From assembly GCA_038065635.1 (NCBI GenBank), contig JBBTQP010000020.1, positions 1-27,966 on the forward strand: a stretch of 27,966 nucleotides of DNA, read 5' to 3'. Each line of letters starts with the position of its first letter. The stretch's first letter is position 1. Below are positions 21,891 through 27,966 of the stretch, piece after piece. The position numbers and the translations under genes were made by a program. Source of the stretch: JAHJFW01 sp038065635. GTDB taxonomy: Bacteria > Patescibacteriota > Patescibacteriia > 2-12-FULL-60-25. The notes beneath the pieces are model-generated. The model was not told the origin of the DNA, did not search any database, and saw only the letters and a program-made list of their open reading frames with translations.

Positions 21891-22193
21891 ATGTCACTGT
21901 CGCGGAAAGAGGTTGAAACTTTGGCCGAATTGGCGCGTTTGCAATTGTCGGAACAGGAATTGGTAAACGCCGAAAAAGATCTCGATTCAATTCTTGGTTA
22001 TGTCGATCGATTGAAAAAGATCGACGTGTCCGGAGTTTTGCCGCACGGGATCGCTCCTATTGAAATAGGATGGCGTCCGGACGCGGTTTTTGAGTGCGAC
22101 GATGTTACTCGCGAATTGATATTGACTAATTTTCCGTCGCGGCGCGGAGATCTTTTGGAAACGCCCGCAGTTTTCGAGGAACCGAAAAAATAA
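21891..22193 (+). CDS. gatC: Asp-tRNA(Asn)/Glu-tRNA(Gln) amidotransferase subunit C
   Basis: A 100-residue GatC: N-terminal helices LSRKEVETLAELARLQLSEQE, the phrase LDSILGYVDRLKKIDVSGV and the C-terminal stretch with RGDLLETPAVFEEPKK, usual for the family. GatC clamps GatA to GatB in the enzyme that converts misacylated Glu-tRNA(Gln) or Asp-tRNA(Asn). The start is ATG 21891, where the family begins, although the frame is open upstream. gatA follows 5 bp later; gatB is not in the window. Confidence 0.93.
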   Translation: MSLSRKEVETLAELARLQLSEQELVNAEKDLDSILGYVDRLKKIDVSGVLPHGIAPIEIGWRPDAVFECDDVTRELILTNFPSRRGDLLETPAVFEEPKK

Positions 22194-22198
22194 ACTAC

Positions 22199-23629
22199 AT
22201 GTCCACACCTCTCAACGAACTTACAATTTCCGATGCGGCACGCAAGCTCCGCGCAGGTGACGTTTCGTCGCGCGAAATCACGGACGCTTGTTTGAAGGAG
22301 ATCCATTCGAAAAACGTCACGTTAAACGCGTTTTTGGACGTGTACGAGGAAGAGGCGCGATTGGCGGCGGACAGATCGGATGAAAGAAGAGCCGAAGGAG
22401 ATTCTTTCGGTTCGCTCGACGGAATTCCTATTGCGTTAAAAGACAACATTTTATATCAGGAAAAACGTTGTACAGCCGGATCGAAAATGCTCGCGAACTA
22501 TACGGCCACAACTCACGCGACCGTAACGAGAAAACTACTTGAAGCCGGTGCGGTGATACTCGGTAAAACAAACATGGATGAATTCGCCATGGGATCATCC
22601 ACGGAACATTCAGCGTTCGGTCCGACGAAAAATCCTCGAGATCTCGAACGAGTCCCCGGCGGTTCGTCCGGAGGAAGCGCTGCTGCGGTCGCGGCCAGGA
22701 TGTGTCCAGCGGCTTTAGGGTCGGACACCGGCGGTTCCATCCGACAACCAGCGTCTTTTTGCGGAGCGGTTGGACTCAAGCCGACATACGGACGCGTTTC
22801 GCGGTCAGGTCTCATGGCCATGGCGTCGTCACTCGATCAGATCGGACCGATTACAACGACGGTCGAGGATGCGGAGACGTTGCTTGAAGTTATTCAGGGA
22901 TATGATTCGGACGACGAGACAACGGCGGATGTTGAGAATTTTTCCAGCGTAAAACGCGAAAGTTTATCCGGAGTGCGCATCGGTTTGCCAAAGCAGGCGT
23001 GGGGAGAGGGGATGGATAGTGGAGTTCGTGAGCGCGTAGAGCAGGCGATTCGTGTTTTGGAGGAGGCGGGCGCGAAAGTGAAAGAAGTTGATTTGCCGTA
23101 TGCGGATGCCGCTCTGGCCGCCTACTATCTCATTATGCCATGCGAAGTGTCGGCGAATATGGCGAGATTCGATGGGATTCGATATGGGATTCGTACGGGA
23201 GGACTCCCGCTTTTTGAAACGTATGCTCATGCGCGCGCAAGCGGATTGGGTCCAGAAGTTCGTCGCAGAATTTTGCTCGGAACATACGCGCTTTCACGCG
23301 GATATTACGAGGCGTACTACCTTCAAGCGAAAAAAGTTCAGACGTTGATTCGCCGCGCGTATCAAGACGCGTTCGAGCAAGTAGATCTTCTCGTTACTCC
23401 AACCGCGCCCACTACGGCGTTCAAGATCGGAGAAAAAACTTCGGATCCGCTCACAATGTATCTCGAAGATATTTTTACGGTGGGAGTAAACGTAGCCGGA
23501 GTTCCTGCGGTTTCAGTTCCATGCGGAGATTTCGAGGGATTGCCAGTTGGATTGCAGCTTGTCGGTAAATGGTTCAGGGAGGCGGAGTTGTTGTCCGCGG
23601 CTAGGATATATGAAGAGCGGCGTGTTTAA
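22199..23629 (+). CDS. gatA: Asp-tRNA(Asn)/Glu-tRNA(Gln) amidotransferase subunit A
   Basis: A 476-residue amidase-signature enzyme that releases ammonia from glutamine for the amidotransferase. The catalytic Ser-Ser-Lys triad is K81 (ALKDNI), S156 (PGGSSGGS) and the nucleophile S180 (SDTGGSIRQP), at the spacing known for GatA. Length is normal. It is cotranscribed with gatC. Confidence 0.97.
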   Translation: MSTPLNELTISDAARKLRAGDVSSREITDACLKEIHSKNVTLNAFLDVYEEEARLAADRSDERRAEGDSFGSLDGIPIALKDNILYQEKRCTAGSKMLANYTATTHATVTRKLLEAGAVILGKTNMDEFAMGSSTEHSAFGPTKNPRDLERVPGGSSGGSAAAVAARMCPAALGSDTGGSIRQPASFCGAVGLKPTYGRVSRSGLMAMASSLDQIGPITTTVEDAETLLEVIQGYDSDDETTADVENFSSVKRESLSGVRIGLPKQAWGEGMDSGVRERVEQAIRVLEEAGAKVKEVDLPYADAALAAYYLIMPCEVSANMARFDGIRYGIRTGGLPLFETYAHARASGLGPEVRRRILLGTYALSRGYYEAYYLQAKKVQTLIRRAYQDAFEQVDLLVTPTAPTTAFKIGEKTSDPLTMYLEDIFTVGVNVAGVPAVSVPCGDFEGLPVGLQLVGKWFREAELLSAARIYEERRV

Positions 23630-23634
23630 TTATT

Positions 23635-24093
23635 ATGGATTACGAAACAACGACCACGACATTCAACTATCTCCCGATCATTTATTTGGTAATCGGGATT
23701 ATTGTTGCCGCGGTTCTAATCCAATTGATACGAAGATTGAGCGGCGCTTTGATGCGGCCGGAGATGTACGGAGTTTCCAGAAAGGAGATAAAGGAGAGTT
23801 GGGAGAATATCAAAAAAACTTCGGGGCAGGGGATGATGGGAGCGAAAATAGCTATAATGGAAGCGGACGCGCTTCTGGATTCCGCGCTCAAGTCCATGTC
23901 CATGCCAGGAACGTCCATGGCAGATCGCTTGCGCGTTGCACGGTACAAATATCCCAAGCTGAATAAAGTCTGGTGGGCGCATAAATTACGCAATCAGCTC
24001 GTGCACGAATCGTCATTCCAGCTAGGATCGCGACAGGCGAAACAGGCGCTGGAAGAATACGAGAGAGCGTTTAAGACGATGAATCTGTTGTAA
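23635..24093 (+). CDS. Membrane-anchored helical protein with HEPN-like RNQLVH motif
   Basis: A 152-residue protein with an extracytoplasmic N-terminus of about 12 residues, one membrane helix at about 13-33 and a helical cytoplasmic domain. Near the C-terminus R119-N-Q-L-V-H124 fits the Rx4-6H motif of HEPN RNases, in the setting HKLRNQLVHESSFQLGSRQAKQALEEYERAF, with a polar residue right after the Arg as is common there. It may be a diverged HEPN domain, active or not. It follows gatA by 5 bp. Function unknown. Confidence 0.75.
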   Translation: MDYETTTTTFNYLPIIYLVIGIIVAAVLIQLIRRLSGALMRPEMYGVSRKEIKESWENIKKTSGQGMMGAKIAIMEADALLDSALKSMSMPGTSMADRLRVARYKYPKLNKVWWAHKLRNQLVHESSFQLGSRQAKQALEEYERAFKTMNLL

Positions 24094-24100
24094 GAGTCAA

Positions 24101-24132
24101 AAGTCCGTAAAGTCTATAAAGTCCGTAAAGTC
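24101..24132. repeat. 9-bp minisatellite, second locus
   Basis: AAGTCCGTA, AAGTCTATA, AAGTCCGTA and a partial AAGTC. The same unit family as at 4661-4775 but without an inverted arm. It fills the gap between the HEPN-like gene and lgt. Confidence 0.85.
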
Positions 24133-24136
24133 AAAC

Positions 24137-24877
24137 ATGATCCCTTGGATTGAATCGCATACGTATTTCCTCGGCCCTCTGCGTCTGCAAACGTGGGGAA
24201 CGTTTGTTGCTATTGGATTTTTGGTTGGAGCGTTTATCGCAGCGCGTCGCGCGAAGAGAAAAGGATTGAATCAGGCGTATGTTTGGGATCTTGCGTTTTG
24301 GGCTTTTTTGGCGGCGGTGGTCGGAGCGCGTCTGTTTCATGTTTTGTTTTACGAACCGACATATTATCTGGCCCATCCGTTGGAAATCATCAACCCACTC
24401 GCTCCCGGATATGCCATATTTGGAGGATTTATTGGAGCGACTTTGACAGTTTGGGCGTTTGTAAAACGTAAGGGCTTGGATTTTTTAGCATATGCCGATA
24501 TTATGGCTTGGGGATTGCCGTGGGGTTGCGGGATAGGAAGGATCGGATGCTTTCTAATTCACGATCATCCGGGTACGCTATCCTCATTCGTCGGCGCGGT
24601 TAAATATCCGGGCGGCGCGCGACATGACCTTGGGTTGTACCTTTCCGTTTTCGGTTTTACGCTAGGTCTTATATTCCTTCTACTAGATCGCTCACCGCGT
24701 AGAAAAGGTTTTTGGGTCGCTGCATTTCTCGTGGCGGAAGGGACGTCGAGATTTTTTCTCGATTTCCTTCGCGTCGCGGATACGAGGTACGGTCCATTCA
24801 CGCCTACGCAATGGACGGTTATATTAATTTTTTCTTTATGTCTTCTACTGAACAAGCGAAAAAAGTTTTTCTCCTAG
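24137..24877 (+). CDS. lgt: Prolipoprotein diacylglyceryl transferase
   Basis: A 246-residue polytopic membrane enzyme that transfers diacylglycerol from phosphatidylglycerol to the lipobox cysteine of prolipoproteins. The Lgt signature region is GIGRIGCFLIHDHPG (R135), preceded by GYAIFGGFIGA and followed by HDLGLYLSVFGF, with about seven membrane helices. The last residues LNKRKKFFS form a basic cytoplasmic tail. The canonical GRxGNFxNxE is changed to GRIGCFLIHD. Its 3' end overlaps the next gene by 40 bp. Confidence 0.93.
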   Translation: MIPWIESHTYFLGPLRLQTWGTFVAIGFLVGAFIAARRAKRKGLNQAYVWDLAFWAFLAAVVGARLFHVLFYEPTYYLAHPLEIINPLAPGYAIFGGFIGATLTVWAFVKRKGLDFLAYADIMAWGLPWGCGIGRIGCFLIHDHPGTLSSFVGAVKYPGGARHDLGLYLSVFGFTLGLIFLLLDRSPRRKGFWVAAFLVAEGTSRFFLDFLRVADTRYGPFTPTQWTVILIFSLCLLLNKRKKFFS

Positions 24878-25497
24878 GATCTCTGGTTCTTGGTGTTCTG
24901 ATCGTCGGTGGTTTGATTTGGGCGGTAACATCGTCCGATACCGGAATAAATATCGGAGAAGCTCCCGCGTTTTCAGACGACAACGATCCGTCGTACGGGC
25001 CCGGTGAAGCCAAGGTTGTGGTACGTTCTTATGGTGATTTTCAGTGCCCTGCATGCAAAGCCGCAGAACCGGGGTTTAGATATGCGATGAAAACATACGG
25101 CGACAAGGTTCGTTTCGTATGGAATGATTTTCCTCTTCAGAGTCTGCATAAGAACGCGCTCGCAGCCGCAAACGCCGCTCGTTGTGCGGAAGATCAAGGG
25201 AAGTTTTGGGAGTATCACGATCGACTGTATGACGATCAATCAACGTGGTCGGAGCTGGAGTCTCCACAGCAGGCATTTGTCGATTACGCGTCCGCTCTCG
25301 GTTTGGACAAGGGATTATTCGAATCGTGTTCGGCGGAAAAAAAGAACAACACCAAAATCATTGACGACGTGGCCGAGGGAAGTCGAATCGGCGTAAACGC
25401 GACTCCGACATTTTTTATCGGCGACGCGAAGTTCACCGGCGTTCTGGAACAGTCGAAATGGGATAGTGAAATTCAAAATCACTTGACCGCGAAATAA
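24838..25497 (+). CDS. DsbA-like thiol-disulphide oxidoreductase 1
   Basis: A 219-residue membrane-anchored protein with a helix at about 10-30 and an extracytoplasmic thioredoxin-fold domain of the DsbA/DSBA-like type. The active site is C70-P-A-C73 in YGDFQCPACKAAE and the cis-proline loop is GVNATPTFFIG. It should form or shuffle disulphides in exported proteins. ATG 24838 is chosen because the membrane helix follows directly; upstream codons lie within lgt. Confidence 0.9.
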   Translation: MSSTEQAKKVFLLGSLVLGVLIVGGLIWAVTSSDTGINIGEAPAFSDDNDPSYGPGEAKVVVRSYGDFQCPACKAAEPGFRYAMKTYGDKVRFVWNDFPLQSLHKNALAAANAARCAEDQGKFWEYHDRLYDDQSTWSELESPQQAFVDYASALGLDKGLFESCSAEKKNNTKIIDDVAEGSRIGVNATPTFFIGDAKFTGVLEQSKWDSEIQNHLTAK

Positions 25498-25515
25498 CCG
25501 CAAAGTATCTTATTG

Positions 25516-25554
25516 CCTACTAACTCGGGCGCATGGCATGCGCCCCTACTAACT
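25516..25554. repeat. Hairpin framed by 10-bp direct repeats
   Basis: CCTACTAACT occurs at 25516-25525 and 25545-25554. Between them lies GGGCGCAT GGC ATGCGCCC (25527-25545, sharing the last base with the second direct repeat). The direct repeats resemble a target duplication. It stands just upstream of the second DsbA-like gene. Confidence 0.75.
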
Positions 25555-25563
25555 TTCTCAAAT

Positions 25564-26328
25564 ATGTCCATGCTTCAAGAGAATTCCCCGGTCGGCGCTT
25601 TCACTGGATCGTCGAAGACAATGTTTTTTCTAGGTTTGTTTATCGGAGTGTCGTCCGTGACGACGGTGGCGCTCGCGGTTCTAGTTGGGCTTCTTGTTTC
25701 CGGAAAAGGATTGCCGATAAACGGCGCTGTTGCAGCACAAGGAAATGCGCCCGTCGCTGCCGCGCCTTCGCCATCTGACTTACCTGACGCTCCACCGGCT
25801 GGTCCTGTGAAAGATGTTGACGTAGCCGTCGACCACATCCGAGGGAATAAAAACGCGAAAGTTACGCTTATCGAATACTCGGATTTCGAATGTCCGTTCT
25901 GCCTTCGTCACAAAGGGACGGTCGATCAGGTTCTAAAAGACTATCCGAATGATGTCCGCGTAATTTATCGCCATTTCCCGCTCTCATTCCATCCTGAAGC
26001 GCAGAAAGCGGCTGAATCCTCGGAGTGCGCGGGAAAGCAGGGAAAATTTTGGGAGATGCATGACAAGATTTTTGAAGCAAAATCGGCCAGCGCGATGTCC
26101 GTGGCAAAGTGGAAAGAAGAAGCGCGAAAGCTTGGTTTGAACGGGGATGCGTTCGATAAATGCCTTGATTCGGGTGAAACAGCTGGTCGTGTCTCTCAGG
26201 ATCTTCAGGAGGGGACGACGGCCGGAGTTGCCGGTACGCCGGGAACATTCATAAACGGGCAATTGATTGAAGGCGCGGTTCCTTACGCCACGCTCAAACA
26301 GGCGATTGACGCGGCTTTAAAGGGGTAA
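25564..26328 (+). CDS. DsbA-like thiol-disulphide oxidoreductase 2
   Basis: A 254-residue protein with a membrane helix at about 20-47, an Ala/Pro-rich linker (about 55-82) and a DsbA-like thioredoxin domain. The active site is C110-P-F-C113 in YSDFECPFCLRH and the cis-proline loop is GVAGTPGTFING. The linker would hold the catalytic domain away from the membrane. The start ATG 25564 comes after the hairpin repeat; an upstream TTG in frame would run through the repeat and is less likely. A DsbB or VKOR partner is not in the window. Confidence 0.9.
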   Translation: MSMLQENSPVGAFTGSSKTMFFLGLFIGVSSVTTVALAVLVGLLVSGKGLPINGAVAAQGNAPVAAAPSPSDLPDAPPAGPVKDVDVAVDHIRGNKNAKVTLIEYSDFECPFCLRHKGTVDQVLKDYPNDVRVIYRHFPLSFHPEAQKAAESSECAGKQGKFWEMHDKIFEAKSASAMSVAKWKEEARKLGLNGDAFDKCLDSGETAGRVSQDLQEGTTAGVAGTPGTFINGQLIEGAVPYATLKQAIDAALKG

Positions 26329-26361
26329 TTGATAAAAAATACGCCAACGAATCGGGTCGGC

Positions 26362-26390
26362 TTTACAACCTGCCCGATTTGTGCTATAGT
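26362..26390 (+). promoter_or_regulatory. Promoter of the RRM protein gene with an inverted repeat
   Basis: TTTACA (26362-26367), a 17-bp spacer and an extended -10 TG-C-TATAGT (-10 at 26385-26390). AATCGGG and CCCGATT flank the -35 as an inverted repeat, which could be an operator or the 3' hairpin of the gene before. The leader would be about 95 nt. Confidence 0.8.
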
Positions 26391-26490
26391 ATTGAACAGC
26401 AAGTAAATCTTTTTCCCTTCTTAAACAAATAAGTTGAGTAGTGAAAAGATCTTAGGTCGGCTTGCATATAAGATTATTTGTGAAAGGACT

Positions 26491-26817
26491 ATGGCGAAAA
26501 AGCTATACGTCGGTGGTCTGCCTTACGCAACCACCGAGAACGCTCTTCGTGAGTACTTTTCCCAAGCGGGCAACGTTGAATCGGCGATGATTATCTCCGA
26601 TAAGATGACCGGTCGCTCAAAGGGTTTCGGGTTCGTTGAAATGACAACGGACGAAGATGCTCTTAAGGCAATCGAAATGTTCAATGGGAAAGACTTCGAA
26701 GGACGCTCGCTCGTAGTGAACGAAGCTCGCCCCATGGAAGCTCGTCCTCCACGCTCCGGCGGTTTCGGCGGCAGCGGTGGCGGATACGGCGGCCAAGGTG
26801 GTGGCGGACGCTGGTAA
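26491..26817 (+). CDS. RRM-type RNA-binding protein with Gly-rich tail
   Basis: A 108-residue protein: one RNA-recognition motif with RNP2 LYVGGL (about 5-10) and RNP1 KGFGFVEM (about 46-53), followed by a Gly-rich tail GGFGGSGGGYGGQGGGGRW. The family resembles the bacterial RbpA-like single-RRM proteins that bind RNA, often in stress or cold. The start ATG 26491 has a Shine-Dalgarno GAAAGGA (26482-26488); an in-frame TTG upstream lacks one. A long leader, strong promoter and a clear terminator suggest a well-expressed single gene. A broken second copy of its 3' end is at 62-181. Confidence 0.95.
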   Translation: MAKKLYVGGLPYATTENALREYFSQAGNVESAMIISDKMTGRSKGFGFVEMTTDEDALKAIEMFNGKDFEGRSLVVNEARPMEARPPRSGGFGGSGGGYGGQGGGGRW

Positions 26818-26831
26818 TCACGCGAACGAAC

Positions 26832-26855
26832 AAAAAACCCCGTGAGGGGTTTTTT
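26832..26855 (+). terminator. Rho-independent terminator of the RRM gene
   Basis: Perfect stem AAAAAACCCC / GGGGTTTTTT with loop GTGA, 14 bp after the stop codon. TTATCCACA (26857-26865) follows directly, as its counterpart does beside the remnant terminator (77-85). Confidence 0.92.
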
Positions 26856-26884
26856 GTTATCCACAGGGTATTTTATTGACGAGG

Positions 26885-26893
26885 TGTTATACT
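26885..26893 (+). promoter_or_regulatory. Possible extended -10 element of the terminal gene
   Basis: TG-T-TATACT (26885-26893) repeats the phrase found before the surface-protein gene at 4787-4795. A short frame from ATG 26905 (MKLFILI, stop 26926-26928) begins 11 nt later and overlaps ATG 26925 as ATGA. No clear -35 is seen. Confidence 0.4.
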
Positions 26894-26924
26894 TTTTGCA
26901 ATTCATGAAACTTTTTATTTTGAT

Positions 26925-27966
26925 ATGAACCATATGACAAACGCGAGACGTTTTTGTTTTGATGTGAGGACGATGTTTTTCGCAGCCGCCATAGCGGCAG
27001 TGAGCATCGTCGGGATCGCGACTTCGACCAAGCATGCTGATGCATTCGTATGCAGATATCAGCAAACACTCGGAGGAGCGATCGGAGATTTCAATAATGC
27101 GGCAAACTGGACGACCTGCAATTCCGCCGCGCCATCGTCAGGAGACGATGTGGTTATTGCCTCAGGAACATCCACTCAATTGAGCGCGAACGCAAAATTT
27201 AACGCCCTGAACACCAGTGGAACGGTTGATGCGTTAACTTTTGATTTAATGGCAACCTCTACTGTTACCATAAACAACGGTGGGGTTGTGACGTCTACAA
27301 GTGGAGATATAGGTTTTGGAGGATCGCTCAATGTTGGGAGCGCGGGGGTGAACGCTCTAGGGTCGATTTCAGGAACGATAAACGTTTCTTCTTCAGCGCA
27401 ATTTATTGGCGCCACTTCGAAGCTTGAACTCGGTTCGAGCACGACTACTTTTTATGGGGCATTCATTATTGGGCAGAGTGCTACAGTAAATGGGAATACT
27501 GGAAAATTGGAATTTCGAGGCAACGTATCGATAAGTTTGGCTACATGGAGCATGGGGAGCGCAACAGTTTATTTCACCGGAGGAGGGGCGCAAAGTTTGT
27601 CCTATTCAGAGGTGAATAACACAGGGTTTGGAGCAGTAAAGGTAAATAAAACATTAGCAACAACACTTACATTATCGGGTAATGGAACATCTACAGGTGC
27701 GTTTACGATTGAAAGTGGAACCTTTTCTGGCGGATCAAGCATATTCAGAGTTGGAGGAAATTTCAGCGTAAACGAAAGCGGGACATTCACTCCGAGTACA
27801 GGGACCATAGAATTCAATGGAAGTGGCGCTCAAAGCGTCAGCTCCACGAACTTCGCGGTTTTAACGATCAATAAATCAGGTGGAACCGTGACGCCATTGG
27901 TTAACACAACTTCAACCGGCAATTTCTCTCTGTTGGGAGGAACGCTCTCACTCGGAACGAAGGCAT
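26925..27966 (+). CDS. Secreted beta-repeat surface protein (partial, runs off the window)
   Basis: An open frame of at least 347 codons with no stop before the window end. The N-terminus MNHMTNARRFCFDVRTM is followed by a hydrophobic signal segment FFAAAIAAVSIVGIATS and a likely cleavage near KHADA-FVC. The rest is rich in Ser, Thr, Gly and Asn with short beta-strand units such as TVTINNGGVVTS, GTINVSSSAQF, KLEFRGNVS, GGGAQSLSYSEV and GSGAQSVSSTNFAVLTINKSGGTV, the last two being clear repeats of one another. It resembles large beta-helical adhesin-like or S-layer-like surface proteins. ATG 26934 is an alternative start. Confidence 0.82.
   Translation, partial: MNHMTNARRFCFDVRTMFFAAAIAAVSIVGIATSTKHADAFVCRYQQTLGGAIGDFNNAANWTTCNSAAPSSGDDVVIASGTSTQLSANAKFNALNTSGTVDALTFDLMATSTVTINNGGVVTSTSGDIGFGGSLNVGSAGVNALGSISGTINVSSSAQFIGATSKLELGSSTTTFYGAFIIGQSATVNGNTGKLEFRGNVSISLATWSMGSATVYFTGGGAQSLSYSEVNNTGFGAVKVNKTLATTLTLSGNGTSTGAFTIESGTFSGGSSIFRVGGNFSVNESGTFTPSTGTIEFNGSGAQSVSSTNFAVLTINKSGGTVTPLVNTTSTGNFSLLGGTLSLGTKA

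Noticed and set aside
1..27966. UGA recoding to glycine as in Gracilibacteria and SR1
   Set aside because: TGA closes recJ, pilO, pilD, the PilW-like and PilX-like genes at expected ends, often in ATGA overlaps, and no conserved glycine position falls on TGA.
1..27966. tRNA or rRNA genes
   Set aside because: No cloverleaf with a T-loop GTTCRANNC and CCA end, and no rRNA-like stretch, was seen in the gaps.

Overview
The window looks like chromosomal DNA of a Candidate Phyla Radiation bacterium (Patescibacteria, most like Parcubacteria). This is inferred from gene content, not from a marker phylogeny. The pointers are a type IV pilus locus with inner-membrane parts but no secretin gene, a GWxW/GWIS-motif surface protein, GatC/GatA, two membrane-anchored DsbA-like proteins, small genes with 4-bp overlaps, and promoters lying almost on the start codon. 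The standard genetic code fits: TGA, TAG and TAA all end genes at sensible places.

Layout. 1-261: inverted 3' remnant of an RRM-protein gene and a 24-bp palindrome. 262-3782: recJ and an ABC exporter whose frame is broken by one amber codon at the Walker A lysine. 3779-4250: wreck of a DUF433/DUF5615 toxin-antitoxin pair. 4254-4775: RNase HI running into a 9-bp minisatellite. 4803-17157: GWxW surface protein followed by a type IV pilus cluster (pilM, pilN-like, pilO-like, small membrane protein, pilB, CheY-like regulator, pilC, two pilins, pilD and four minor-pilin-like proteins). 17200-17908: HD-domain gene on the minus strand between two palindrome copies. 17930-18543: RelE/YafQ-type toxin-antitoxin pair and a long RNA-like hairpin. 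18551-19230: minus-strand gene of unknown function with different base use and its own near-consensus promoter. 19277-23629: ligA, an unknown gene, gatC and gatA. 23635-26328: HEPN-like membrane protein, lgt and two DsbA-like proteins. 26362-26855: RRM RNA-binding protein. 26925-end: start of a large secreted beta-repeat protein cut by the window edge.

How the genes fit together. PilM/N/O form the inner-membrane platform, PilB powers assembly through PilC, PilD trims the pilins, and the minor pilins probably prime the fibre. Several pilin-like proteins are cysteine-rich, which fits with two extracytoplasmic DsbA-like thiol oxidoreductases in the same window. Lgt implies lipoproteins.

Most striking is the density of short palindromic repeats of at least six unrelated families. 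Three consecutive minor-pilin genes each carry a different translated repeat context inside an unusually long (35-37 residue) leader, just before the predicted PilD cleavage site, so the extra peptide would be removed. recJ carries another repeat translated in frame. The other main points are the amber codon in the ABC exporter and a consistent pattern of leaderless-type promoters.
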